Source: Centroberyx gerrardi (lineage: Eukaryota > Chordata > Actinopteri > Beryciformes > Berycidae). Taken from it: 64,000 bases of DNA. Below the pieces are notes generated by a model. It saw only the letters and a program-made list of their open reading frames with translations, had not been told where the DNA came from and searched no databases. The stretch covers positions 24,887,396-24,951,395 of the forward strand of contig NC_135998.1 in assembly GCF_048128805.1 (NCBI RefSeq), read 5' to 3'. Of the stretch, positions 51,301 to 63,378 are shown piece after piece (the stretch's first letter is position 1; each line of letters starts with the position of its first letter). The position numbers and the translations under genes are program-made.

Positions 51301-54300
51301 GGTCCTGCAGATCCTTGAAACTTGTCTCCCAAAATATGCATAAAGGTTATATAGGAAATGAATAACTGCATCCAATTGGTTTTCATCATAGCTTGTTCAT
51401 GAGATTGTCTCCTTGTAGTCTTACTGGGAACAGATATGACCCCATGTGTGCACCCAGCAGCACACATGCTCTCCCTCTGTGTCTGCAGGTGCGAAGATGG
51501 GCATTTCACAGTTCCTTCTCAGTAAAAGCTGACTGGCTAAATGGCAAAGTTGGAGACTGTTTTACTAAAATCGTCTGAGGCCAAGTCCCTCATAAAAGAC
51601 AACAGTGTGACAAAAGCAACTCCGTGTAGCAGATTGTGTTTCCGTACACCGTGTCCCGGAGAGAACCAAGAAGATGCAGTACAAGGAGAACAGCAGAACA
51701 TCATGAGCAGTTGTACACCTCCCTAATTTACCTCCTTAAAGAAACACAATGGAATCTAGAGCTGAATGATGCCTTTGATCCCTCTCCACACATTACACTG
51801 TGGGAACCTCCTTTTCTTTTCTTCACCAACAATGAGAAAATAAAAGGAGGGCACAGAGGCCAGAGGCTAGTCGATCTATTGGTATTGCTTGGGAAGATGG
51901 CACCGTGCCAGGCCACTCCTCATCACTTGTTTGATCTGGGAGCTGATGGTTCAACATTATGCTCGCTATCAGCGTCATGCCTCTATCTCTCTCAAGGCCA
52001 GATATGAATGGATAAGGCGGTCCGCTCAGGAAATGCAGATGAGTTTGCAGTGCTATCAGAGGAACAAGTTGTATCCTTCCTGACTTTGTTTATTTAGCAG
52101 TTTGTGTACACTGCTCCCATCCTCTCATTTCTCTCGCTGTGTCATGTCAGTCAGAGATTGCTCAGTGTTGAAAGAGAAACTGTCTATATGTGCATTCTTG
52201 ATATACAGGTTACATCAGAATATTTCTTTTTCATCTAAGTTGTTGTGATAAGCCGTGGCAGTTGAACTCCTTCCTCCTCACTGACATGCTTGCATGGTCT
52301 CCTCAGTATGCAGTATGGAGAAAAGCATTTATTTACAGACAGACTTATCTACACACAGGCTATCCAACCTGTCTGTGTTTGCCTCAGTGGAGATTGATAC
52401 AATGAAACAGAAGATACATTCTTGGTGTAATGATATGTAAGCCTCAGGGAAAGAACTTCTTTCAGTAAGAAACATGTGTATGTTCCTTCCTTCCTTGTTC
52501 TCAGATAGAGGCCAGCTACATGATGTGGCCTAAACCACCTTTCAGGGCCTGCATTAGCCTCCACTTTGCTGGACTGGAGGAGCAACATTCCTTCTCCTAA
52601 CCTTCCAGGAAGAGATGGCTTGGTGATCAAAGGAAACTGCATGTCATGTAGCCTAGAAAGGTAGCTCTGACGTCCGGACAAGGAACTAGACATAAGACCT
52701 TATGCATGAACCAGGAACCTGAGTACGACTGTCATTCAAAAATCATTCATAATGCAGGTCTGGCTCAACGTGATGATGGGGCTGTGCAATTTATACTTGC
52801 TCTCAATGAGAATTTTTTTGATTGTATCGATGTGGGTGCGTGGGAAGGTGACACATGGAGGTCTGTATGTGGGAATGTGCCTTAGCATTACAAAATGCTA
52901 ATGCACTTGGCCTTTCATTGAAAGATGAAAGCTCACATGCTAAGCTGGTTTTCCAGTATTGCTCTGCAGTTATACATCCATGTTTTTAAACTCTCTCTGC
53001 ATTCCTTTTCATATAAAGAACTGTTCAACGCAACGTGTATGATGATGATGATGATGATGATGAAGTCTGAAATTATATTGTCATGATGTTATTGCTTTCA
53101 TTGTAACATGTGGATTGTCTGTCCTCTTTCATTGTCGCGCCACAATGAGAGTTCGACAGGCCCAAAGTAAAAGAGAATTGGTCTGTCAGGCAGATATTCA
53201 ACATTGTGGGTCGTTGAATAAGAAGGTTGTGAATAGGAGTCATTATCAGGATTGTATTTCATGGTAACCCGACTTTGACCTCATTGGGCATAAAAGTGGA
53301 TTCTGAATGAAGAGCAGACATCAGTTATTGGATTGTGTGGTGAAAATGACACAGTTAAAACCATTTTGCCTTTAATTAATGAGACGATTTGAATTCATTT
53401 GTTCATTCTTTACTTTTGAACAATATTTTTGGCATTCAGGCTTTTATTGGACAGCATACTGTGGGTGGTGATGGGGAAAGATGACAGAGAAAGACATGGA
53501 ATGACATAGGGCACAGGCTATAAACTGGACTCAAACCCGCGTAGTTGCGAGCACATTGCATGCTTCTCAATGGTGATCCATAGAGAACCTCCTCACAGCA
53601 GGCTGTACTAAGTAAGAGCATACTTGTAAAGCCTCATAATGAAACCCGCAGTCCTTTGAGTTGACATACATTAAGTTAAACACGACTAAAGAATGAGCCA
53701 GAGTGAGGTGTGTGTGTGTGTGTGTTTGCTCAACGTCACACCTGCCAAGTGTTTGCACTGATCGTGTTCTTTTTGTATATGATCCCCGCCGAAGTCGTGA
53801 CTTTTGACTTTATTCTCATTGGGGCTTTTTTTTCCCCTCATACTTTGCAGGGTGGAGGATGAAGCGGTCCTGGACAGGGGAGCATCCTTTGTCAAACATG
53901 TCTGCGATGAAGAGGAGGTGGAAGGTGAGACAGTGATTAATACCAGCAAATTACCAGGGTGATACACATGTTAAATCATCCGTTTGTTTCCTAACTGCTT
54001 AAACTAAACCCAAACACACACACACCACCGTGCGTCATCCCATAATGCTCTCTCCTCAGGTTGAATGTATTGTTTTCTCATACTCGTATCTAAGATGTAG
54101 AACACACAGGTTTAGCTGGTAACACTCTCTACATGAAGATGTTAAGTATTGTAATCCTGTCCAGTGCTGGCCATCAGCTAAAGTCATGTAAGGATTGATT
54201 TGAAGACGCCCACATGTAATTGCATATGGGTTTATCTCACACATTCACATTTTTCACAGACCTATACTTAAGAGTGCACACAAAGAGAATCACGTCAGAG

Positions 54301-57300
54301 TTGGGTGTTACGACAGGCTGTGTGTATACACAGTATTAGCTGCAAGATCCTTCACTTCCCTGTAAGAGTCTGTGGTGGAAATCCCTCCTTAAGTTCAGCT
54401 CATGTGTGAGGATGTTGTACCTCGGTTTCCACTGTGACCACACATGCAGTGTGAAAGATATTATTCAGAACCCACAAGACATGTTTCAGGCTTGTTTGGT
54501 TAAATGGGTAGATAAATACATGGTTGCTTTACAGACAACCTGGGCAGGTAAGCCCACCATTATTTGTAAGTGGAAGTGCTTGTGAGGTCGATGCTCATGT
54601 CAAACCAATATTTGAATGCTCACAGTTAATTGAGGATAAACTAGAGATAGCTCTATTACATTCTCTCTCTCTCTCTGTGTCTGTAATTACTTCCTGCAGA
54701 CATTAAGTCATCATTTCCTGTATGAGCTGCTGTACAGGAAGTAGTTGGCATTTATTTAAATCCAAAGTGTGTCTGCCTGACTGAAGACATATCGCTTCCT
54801 GATTGGGAAATGACCAACAATCTGCCAGCAGTCACTGAATAGTTTTTACCTGTTTCAATTTAACACTATAAGCCACAAATTGGCAAGTAGCCTTGTCACT
54901 GACAAACACATTTTATATGTCTAGTCATCCTCGATTCAGTATTCCTCACATAAGCAATCCCTGTTGTTTTTGGTCTTCCACTGGTGATACGGATTACCAG
55001 CATGCAGGATTAATGTCATTTCCTTTGGTAACTGAGTGTAATCTGACCTGCATTCCTTGTATTGTGTTGTGGCAGGTCACCACACTGTGTACATCGGCGT
55101 GCATGTGCCCAAGAGCTACCACCGGAGGAGACGCCACAGACGCAAGCCTAGCCACAAGGAAAAGCGGGAACGAGTTGAGCAGAATGTGGAGGGAGACAAG
55201 TCTGACGGGGAGACCGCAGACGAGACCGCGCCCAACATCCTCAAGCCCCTCAGTGAGTCCTGATATAACCATCTGCTAACTGGGGAAATTCAGTAGAAGT
55301 ATCCGGTGTACAGTCAATGACTTGTGGTATGCACATAAGGAACGGATAGATCATTCTTGAGAAGTCAGTCAAGTCAAGCTGGGTGAAGTCCAGCAGCATT
55401 CTGCAAATCACAGTCCACAGGATATCAGTGGCCCTGTAGTTAAGGAGGTAGTCATTCAAATGCAGCGTCTGGAGGGCAGGGTGGGGTGGCAGCCAAGGAA
55501 GGAAAAGATCACCGGGCAGAAACCTACAGTCAAATGGCTCACGACTAATGAAAAGAAGGAGTGGGTACATGTTTAATACTGATTTTGAAAATGGCACTAG
55601 ACTGGCTAATGGCAACAGTTGCAAATAAAATGGGATACTATCTATAACTATGGTCACCACTACCAAATCTCTTTAAATTTGTCAAATTGTTTATCAAGGA
55701 AAACGGTGGTAGCCTGAAAGCGAGAGAGCAAATGCTAGAATTTAACTTAGAACAGCCATGCATTTATAGAGAAATGCATAAATTCAATACAGATTGGATC
55801 TCGCCCAGATGAAGAAGCAAAACACTAAATGGACATTCGCCCACCAAAGTGGAGGGAGATGCAAAATGCACCAAGACATACAAGATTGTTGTCAGCCCCA
55901 GGACCTAATGGAGTCCCCTACCGGCTGTACAGCAGTACACCAGATGTCCCGAGAGTGTTATAGAAGCTTATAAAAGTAGCATGGTAGAAGCAAATAATCC
56001 CCAGATCATTGTCTAGAGCAGGAGGAATTCTAATTCCAGAAGAGAAAGTCTTTAGATACATATAGGTCAATTTCAGCACATGTCTCCTGAATGCAGAAGG
56101 CCACATTTTCTTGAGTGTGGTAGCATGGAGGCCAGCAAACTACTTGGAAAGGAACAAGCTAATTGACACATCAGTGTGAAAGGCTCCTCTGGGTCTTTAG
56201 ACCTCTACATCATAATTTAGCATCAAAGTAAATCAGCCAAACGACAAAACGGGGATCTCCATGTTGTATTTCTAGGCCTGTAAAAGGCTTGCTACCACAC
56301 AACCCTCTGTGGGTAACATTTGATTATGTTTTTTTAGGGCACCAAATATCATAATCTGGTTAAAGCCTGTTTCCAAGACATACAATTATGCTTCACAGCG
56401 TTGGAATTTACCTTAGTATGGCACTGCCTCGAAATTGGTATGATGGGCGTCCTCAGTCTCTTCTTTAGTATTCATTATGACAATGGAGGTAACCATTAGA
56501 GCATAAAAATGGGTTATAGGTGGGGAAGGGCTGCAGAGAGGGATTTGCCTCCCATCCATCAGGACATGTATGGACAGCAGCACTTTGTACAAAAAGGCTG
56601 CTTGCCAAGTTGTATAATAACGTAAAGCAGACTAGGATCAAGGTAAAGTCATGCAAATCAAGAATCATCTTATTTGCTGAGGGGAAGGTAGCAGCCGAAG
56701 GATTCTACTCAGATGAAGAGGCATTTCCAGATACAGGAGAAAGCCCGTCATCAGACAAGATGAAACTTAAAAAGTTGATTAAATGATGGTATAACACCAA
56801 CAATGCAGACAATGTAGATTCAGAGGTTAAGGCGGCATGTGATAAGATGCCTAGACTGCAAAGATAGATCAGTGTCAGCAAGTTGTAGTGTCAACAGTTT
56901 GGACTTACACTCTGGCACATGTGGCCAATGACTGGACAAACAGAGAAAAATTAGGGAGACTGACAAGCTTGCATGTTTAGTAATGGTTTGAAGTGCCAAA
57001 GTATGGGAACGGGGTCCTTGAGTTGCCTCTATCTAGCCTAACAAACAAATCAAATATGCAAAATATTGGAGTTGAGACATAAGTCTAAAGACACAATAGT
57101 AAGGAGAGTTTCACCTTCTCTAGCAACTGGGCAGAAAAGAAGGCGTTAAAGGAGTAATCCACCCTGAAACACTTTGACACTTAAACAGCTATGGCCGATG
57201 TGTGTGCATTCCTGGCACCATTTTGTTGTTTGGTGGTGTATTTTTCTTTATTCCCGTGGATAACTGGCCAAATGTAGACGATGTTTAACAGGAGAACATT

Positions 57301-60300
57301 TTTCAACTATCTAAAATATCAACAGTAAACATCAGGTTTTGGTGTCAGTCCCTCAAAAGCGAAGAGAAAAGGCTTCTTTCGAGACTGACCAAAAAGCATA
57401 CAGGGAGAAATCCATCAGAAGAGGAAAAGATACCGATTTCTCCATTGTCAGTAGCCTCAATAGATCAAAATGCAATGCGGCCAAAAGCTGTTATGTTTTG
57501 AGTAAGGGGCGCGACTCTTGCTTTTTCTCAACTGGGGAAAAGTCACTCTCTTGCCGTTACTAACGCGATCACTAAGCTAGCATTATTGCTACATGTAAAA
57601 CCAACGGCTGGATGTAAGATCACTGGGCATTGCCTAAAGGCATTCTGTTGGAAACTGAAGCACTTCATCACAAAATAACTCCAGGAATGCATCAAACATG
57701 ACAGGCCGATGATATATGTAACAGTGTCTGAGGATGGAATTTTCCTTTAAGCAATGGGAACTTAGACATAGAGATGTCATTGGACAAGTGTGATAAGGTC
57801 TTGGCACAAGAAAACCTTTAACCAACACCCTTAGAAAAGACTAAATAGATAGTGGAGCAAATACATCAGGAAACTGCAAGCCATGCCAAAACAGCTTCTC
57901 AAGCAGGGACAATATATCAACTGGGGAAGTATAGAGAGGAAGAAGCTTATTTGGAAATGAGGAATATGGAGGCATTTAGGATTAGCTTAATTATTGGACC
58001 AACCTATGATTTACTGCTATTGCCTTAAGGCCACAACCAGTGGCTAGGTGAAAACCACACCTGCCCTCTGTGCTCAGATACCCTTTCAGAATGTAAAATT
58101 GTGAAATGCATGTAGGTATGGTCCAACAAAGTACAGTCCCACCAGAGATAGCTAGTGCCATCTTAAGACTTGACCTGGTATTGTGGTCCATCACACTGTG
58201 GGCCGTTTCCTTTATAGAGTCCACTGCTCCATAAGAAACCATGGTAGAAGATGGGATATGAGAAGAAACTTAGGTGCACAGAACTAGGCAGGGTATTTAC
58301 TGTGGAAGTTGGGTGTTGTGGATTTATAGACGCATCCATAAACTATTAGCAGAGTTAAAGATTCGTGGTCAGGGTTTACGTCAGGCAATAAAGGCCGCTT
58401 CAGAAGCAGCATCCAGCGGTTGTGGCTGGAAAAAAGGATGCCAGGTGAGACATAAAGTATCAAAATCCATCTCTTAACTAGGATAGCAGCCTTAGATATT
58501 ATGAGTACATGGGTATGGTAGCAGAAGGAGGTAGTCCTACACCATTCATAGCCCCTTTTTTATTTAAGTCTGTTTGCTGATGCAGTGTGGTTTCTGAACT
58601 GCTGAGTCGACTGTTTCAGGCTAGCAGGGTTAGTCCTCCCTCTAAACTATAATTGTTTGTACAAGGCAGTTTCTGAGCTGCTGAGACGGCTGTTTCAAGC
58701 CAGAGAGGCCTGCCATCCCATTAGCCTGTTGTTTTGAAGATTGATGCCGAGTGTGGAAATTATAGGATGAGATGTTATGGCTGTTTGTAAGCTTTCCTAT
58801 AGATGCATTGTCAGTGTCGAGTAAGTATATTGTAGATGAGTGTAGGTGTGATGGGTGCTGAGTGTGCATATAGAGGGGTGTGGTTCTGCAGTTGAGCCTT
58901 CTAGAGGTGTTGTGGGCCTAAATCAGTTGAACATTTTTATAATAACCCGATCTCATACCCACTATCAGCAAAAAAATCAGAAGCTTGGCATTATTAAGCT
59001 CCTCCTAGCTGATCCCTCTGGCCAAGCTGCACCTCAGCGCCTTGGATTTAACCAACTAAGATCACATCTTTGTTCATGTTGGTGTCACATTAAGCCGCTG
59101 GTTCACGGACTGGCCACAGCAGACAACCACTTCAGTAAATCCTCTCATGCATCCAGCTCCTCCGTCTATTTAATCCTTTACAGCTCATGCTCAGGTGTAA
59201 ACCAGCCTCTGTGCTTAGTCACCTGAAGACACCATAATGTGATAAGAGTTCTGCTCACATTAATCTGTCTAGATGTTGCAGCAGGCCCTATCTGATTACT
59301 GCGTCAGTCAGGCTGGGTCTGGTTATATAGGGCTGCAGCATGTGGTGAACATTTGTTCAGTGGAGAAACTTTCTTACTGTCTTTTATCTGTTTAGGGCCT
59401 TTTCCGTTGTTAACTGTGGTGTGTCTTTAATCCAGGCTTTGATGGTAGGCAATTATGTGCTTATTACTCTAGGAGCTTAAAGTTGAGTAGGCTTCATAAG
59501 AAGTAACAGTCATGCAGGACAGTGGTTATGGTGGGAATTGAGGTGAGGGGGCAGCTAGAGATTGATGGTCCTCATTTTGAGTCACTGATGGGACTGTATC
59601 TCTGTTGACAATCTCTTACAACACATTGGAAGGACCGTCAGACCAGTATATCTATAAAGGCCTTGAAGATTTTATTGACATGATGGCACCTTTACAACTA
59701 ACCACTGCTCAATTACAGATGAGCAATGGCAAAAAAGTCAAATATTGCTAATTGTACAAAATTCACCACCTCCTGTATTGTGTCACAACGGAAGATGAAA
59801 TGTCAGTAGCACTAACCTTAGTATAGTAGCTACAGATATGGCCTTCTCCTTACAGACATTTGCAGATCTTCTTGGTCCTGAATGAATGCCCTTGATTTAC
59901 CCGGGAGCATTTTTATGTGTGTATGATCCAAACATGCCAACGCTTGTGTAAATACAAACAGTGTCGTTGGCTGTTCATCCATAGAGTCGTTATCAGACTG
60001 TAAATCAGCAGGCGGTGGGACAGAACTGGAACCAAACTAAACACAGGAGCAGGGTTGAAACCCAGTGCTCGCTCTGAACTGAACTGTGGTTTGCTCTTTA
60101 CGTTACCCCACCACCACCACCCCCAACACGCACGCACACACACACTTCATCTTCGTCATCCCACGGTATCTCTATGGACGATCTGAACTGTAAACAGTCT
60201 GGCATGGTTGAGTGAGAGGGCAGGCCTTGGTGTATAATGAAGCCAGAACCACTGTTAGGATAAACATTTCTCTCCTGTCGAGCAGCAAACTACTTCAGTG

Positions 60301-63300
60301 ACCCCCTGCAAAGAGTTTCATATTAGCTCAGCTCAGCTATTTCCCCTTTACTCAGAAAGGGGGGCATGTTGCCTCTTGCATTGGCCCTAAAACATCCCTT
60401 TACCCCTCCACCATCCCTATTAACTATAGCTAACAATGAATAATGTAAGTGCATTATGAGGCCTTGATTGACACATGACATGTTTGAGATGATGTTTGGA
60501 TTGTGTTCCCTAAAAGCAGCATGTGTGAAAACATTGAGATGGTGGACAAAGGGTGCTTGTTATAGCAGCATGTATAATAACAAATTAGATAATGGTCAGA
60601 GGGTTTGATGTGTGGGTAGAGTACAGGACAACATATGCCAGGCAAAGCCCCAACTCAAAACACACACACTCCCAGACAATGCATACACAAACTTCCACAT
60701 GTTGGTTTTTCCGCTGTTTTGCCCTCCAGCTAAATCCCCTTAATCCTGTTGATTCTGCCAAACCCTGTGAAGCTGTCCACTTAAAAGTTGTGTGTAACCA
60801 CAACAAAGACCTGGTTTTCATTGATAACACTAGTAGTGAGACTTAAGAGGTGAATGGTGTTGTGTACACCATGTGGCGTCAGTAAGTGGCACGTTAAAAG
60901 TCAGGTCCTACGAGTCAGACGGCTAGCTGAAGGAAAGGAGAAGGCCCCGTCTGTCTCGGTCCATTGATGGATCACTTTGATGCCTACGTGTCAGAACGGC
61001 TGCTATACAAGATGGAAGAGAAACCAAATGTCTGTCATCCTAGAGGTGTTTCCAAGAAATGCTTCCTCTGTTTACCTTGACCTTCATTTAGCTTAGCCAT
61101 TGATAGACGTTGGCACTACAGTAGAACAGTCCCAACTGTACTATTTTAAAAACAACCACTCTAAATAAAGCTTGGGTGTGCTGCGTCGGGATTAAAAGGT
61201 CCTGTCGCTGTTATGCTGTCTACCTGGCTGGCACATAAACAGAACGCTGCAGAAATAGCCTGTGGTGGCTTACAGCTTAACGTCCACGTTGTCTCATCAC
61301 TTCACGGTTGCACAACCCTTTCACTTTCCTAGAAGTAGAGAACAATTACAACTATCGCCCTTGGGTGCCTTGGACTTGACCTCAGGGTTCTTGCCGAACA
61401 TGAAGAATCCTGAGGTTATATCTCAATCTTTTTATATCTCTATGTATCTATTTCTAGAGAGAGAGAGAGAAGGAGATATTTAGATATAGATGGATGGATA
61501 GATATTCACAGGTCACTTCTGACACACAGTCTTGTCCACATACCTGCATACCGATGAACCAGAAGTGCCTGGTGAACACAATTTTTCAGAAGGAAGTACA
61601 ACTTTCCAAATTCTGGCTGGCATTATACGCTCATGGAAAAGTTCTTCCTCATGATGAGGGTGTGTTATCTAAGTCTTTCCTCACAGCTCAAATTCCAGCA
61701 CTATTCTCAGGGGTTAAAGTTTTCCGTCTCAACGGATTTCCGTCACATGAATTATAGTGAGGCGGTTTTTGAGCTCTCTGTAGATCATAATAAAAATCTT
61801 TAGCGGGGGGGGGGCATAGACCAAGTGACAGTGTGTGTTTGACTTGGCCAGAAACACGTGAAGATGCCTGCATTGCCTAACAGATTAACACATCTTTGCT
61901 TATCTAAAACACCTACTCCATAATTTGCAGATGAGTAATTCAGATGAAGCACCTAACTGCCTGCAGTCATTTGGAAAGCTAAAAGTAGTGCAGATATGTG
62001 GGGAAAAACTCATGAATTTAGCAATAAAAGCTTAATTTATTAAATACTGGACATCATTTTTTATTTCAGTATAAGTTTGCTTCGGTGGACCTCTGTGTTC
62101 CTGAATAGTTTATGACTATGAGGATTGTATCATTCTTTTTATTGCAAAAAAAACCACACTTTTTAATCCATAATCTACAGTCACTTATTTGTATTTTAAT
62201 TACAATTAGCAACCAGTAATTATTATTCCTTTTATTGTGAAGCCCTGTTTACACAGCTTTAAAAATGCCATTATGGGGCAGGGATACATTGCACCATGAT
62301 CACTTTCTACAGATGTTTATCACAGACTATTCCTATCTAATCCTATTGTTTTCTCATTTGTGGAGTACTTTGTAACACTTAAAAATGCTGTATAAGTAAA
62401 TTAGTATGAATTTGAAGGTGCTCAAATAATTAAATGTGACGCTTCACAAAAACACATTGTCATGGCTGTTTTTAACGTAAAAGCAGAGGTTCAACTTGCT
62501 TAAAAGTGAAGGCAAAATGTTTGTCATGATTTTTATTTAATATAATTTTTTTCCCTGACCCCTGTTGCTTACTTTATCAAACAATGAAAGTCCGCACACT
62601 GTAGCTCCCTTTTGTTGCTTTATTTGCACCGCAAAGTCAGTGACGTTTCGAGCACACTGCTCTTCTTCAGACTTGAAAAAAGGTATACAGTCGCCACCTT
62701 AAATAGACCAAGCAATTAGTCAGATCAGACCACCTGGGGTAAGTCACATGGTGTGGTGAAGTTCACCATCAAAGTGCAATCATATATCATATCTATATAC
62801 ACATAAGAAACAAAAACAACAACACAAAGATATACTAATCATAATAGTCGTACACATATCAAAAATAAACATATTTACACTATCCATAGAATAATAGAAC
62901 ATCCCCTATGCACAAGTGGAAAAACATCAGGCACATAGCCATCATACACTCAATTGAAGCCAGGTAGTAGTAGTAGGCGCTAGTAGAGGCGCTAGTAGAG
63001 GCGCCTCTATACTCTAATACTATAATACTATAATAAATTGCTTACTTCACACTGAACACAGGCCCAGGAAGCCTCAAAGTTGATAAACCCACCAGACATG
63101 TATCAGTGACACCATAACAATGAACTTCAATACACTGCTTAGACATTAGCTTTAGTATAAATTTAAGACAGTCAGTTAGGGTTAGGTACCTAGCTAGGAT
63201 GCACATGATGGTCCCTAACTCTCTCTTGCTTCTTCCTCCCCTCAGTTTCCCCGGCTGAAAGGATCAGGTTTATCCTGGGAGAGGAGGACGACGGCCCCCC

Positions 63301-63378
63301 TCCTCCCCAGCTCTTCACCGAGCTGGACGAACTGCTGGCTGTGGACGGGCAGGAGATGGAGTGGAAAGAGACGGCCAG
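48314..63378 (+). CDS. slc4a4: Electrogenic sodium bicarbonate cotransporter NBCe1, B-type N-terminus, 3' end off window
   Basis: Plasma-membrane Na/HCO3 cotransporter of the SLC4 family; only the cytoplasmic N-terminal start is in the window. Exons: 48314-48333, 53851-53924, 55076-55252, 63246-63378, all in phase, giving 134 codons plus 2 nt. Residues 8-32 ([12 protein letters not shown] and on) match the NBCe1-B N-terminus that binds IRBIT. Residues 33-46 ([14 protein letters not shown]) precede the basic cluster RRRRHRRK at 48-55. The last exon encodes [23 protein letters not shown] and WKETAR, the start of the band-3 cytoplasmic domain. The leader MSSDKSK comes from a separate exon and places Val where human NBCe1-B has its initiator Met. 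No NBCe1-A-type alternative first exon was recognised. Assignment to the fish a or b paralogue is open. Confidence 0.95.
53041..53063. repeat. (GAT)n trinucleotide repeat
   Basis: About eight GAT units in slc4a4 intron 1. Confidence 0.95.
53427..53585 (-). mobile_element. tRNA-derived SINE fragment, minus orientation
   Basis: On the minus strand GGGTTTGAGTCC (plus 53527-53538) matches an RNA polymerase III B box. It is followed by TGTCATTCCATGTCTTTCTC and a tail with CCAATAAAAGCCTGAATGCC, then AAAAATATT. The order of promoter-like head, body and AATAAA-plus-A-rich tail fits a widespread teleost SINE (from memory). The A box is too decayed to define. Confidence 0.6.
53925..55075 (+). other. 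slc4a4 intron 2
   Basis: No transposon end, RNA gene or extra exon was recognised in this 1.15 kb. Confidence 0.55.
55380..58480 (+). pseudogene. Decayed non-LTR retrotransposon (reverse transcriptase with C-terminal zinc finger) in slc4a4 intron 3
   Basis: Translations broken by many stops and shifts still line up in order with one fish retroelement protein family. Landmarks are [13 protein letters not shown] (about 55530), [13 protein letters not shown] (about 55894), RAGGILIP (about 56019), LHVVFLGL (about 56257), [15 protein letters not shown] (about 56360), EVTIRA (about 56485), [12 protein letters not shown] (about 57006), [10 protein letters not shown] (57760), [17 protein letters not shown] (about 57975) and [11 protein letters not shown] (about 58045). 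It ends with [15 protein letters not shown] (about 58361). The RT core and a CPLC zinc finger suggest the restriction-endonuclease class of non-LTR element; that class is inferred. About 1 kb of the N-terminal half, including the region around 55660-55840, is deleted or unrecognisable. It is interrupted by a MITE at 57150-57746 and is not functional. Confidence 0.85.
57150..57746. mobile_element. TTAA-flanked MITE nested in the retrotransposon
   Basis: TTAA at 57146-57149 and 57747-57750 flank ends that are inverted copies: AGGAGTAATCCACCCTGAAA at the left and, reversed, AGGAAAATTCCATCCTCAGA at the right. The host retroelement stops being recognisable at the left TTAA and resumes at the right one. 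Joining across a single TTAA gives [15 protein letters not shown] in frame. No transposase was seen, and the TTAA target indicates piggyBac-type insertion. Confidence 0.8.
58589..58699 (+). repeat. Direct repeat, two copies, third copy at 16096-16126
   Basis: The unit reads TTTCTGAACTGCTGAG, two or three variable bases, then GACTGTTTCA. It occurs at 58589-58620 and 58666-58699, and again at 16096-16126 in a tnpo1 intron. The copies differ by a few substitutions. It is probably a fragment of a dispersed element of unknown class. Confidence 0.65.
62645..62670 (-). other. Hammerhead-ribozyme-core-like motif
   Basis: On the minus strand: CTGAAGA, then a hairpin GAGC-AGTGT-GCTC, then GAAAC and GTC. 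This has the conserved core and a stem II of a hammerhead, but no loop is left for stem III, so self-cleavage as a monomer is unlikely. Such cores occur in Penelope-like retroelements; the assignment here is inference. Confidence 0.3.
62975..63006. repeat. GGCGCTAGTAGA tandem repeat with palindrome
   Basis: Two copies of GGCGCTAGTAGA run into GAGGCGCCTC, a perfect 10-bp palindrome, followed by ACTATA-type repeats. Confidence 0.85.

Larger units (their letters stand above)
48334..53850 (+). other. slc4a4 intron 1, 5.5 kb
   Basis: The first 700 bp are CpG-rich, continuing the promoter region. A GC-rich island at about 49860-50030 has no recognised identity. Further right are a GAT run (53041-53063), a SINE tail (53427-53585) and a TG run (53707-53725). 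No exon was recognised. Confidence 0.6.
58481..63245 (+). other. Right part of slc4a4 intron 3
   Basis: Contains a duplicated motif (58589-58620 and 58666-58699), a G run near 61805, a GA run near 61456, a hammerhead-core-like motif (62645-62670) and a small tandem array (62975-63006). No exon or RNA gene was recognised. Confidence 0.55.

Noticed and set aside
55250..55666. 138-codon minus-strand frame in slc4a4 intron 3
   Set aside because: It is the antisense shadow of the plus-strand retrotransposon remnant ([13 protein letters not shown] on the other strand).
48314..63378. Alternative identity as slc4a7 or slc4a10
   Set aside because: [15 protein letters not shown] plus the RRRRHRRK cluster and [13 protein letters not shown] follow SLC4A4; SLC4A7 has FSKESRRRHRHR and GTEDDDEEHIP at these points.
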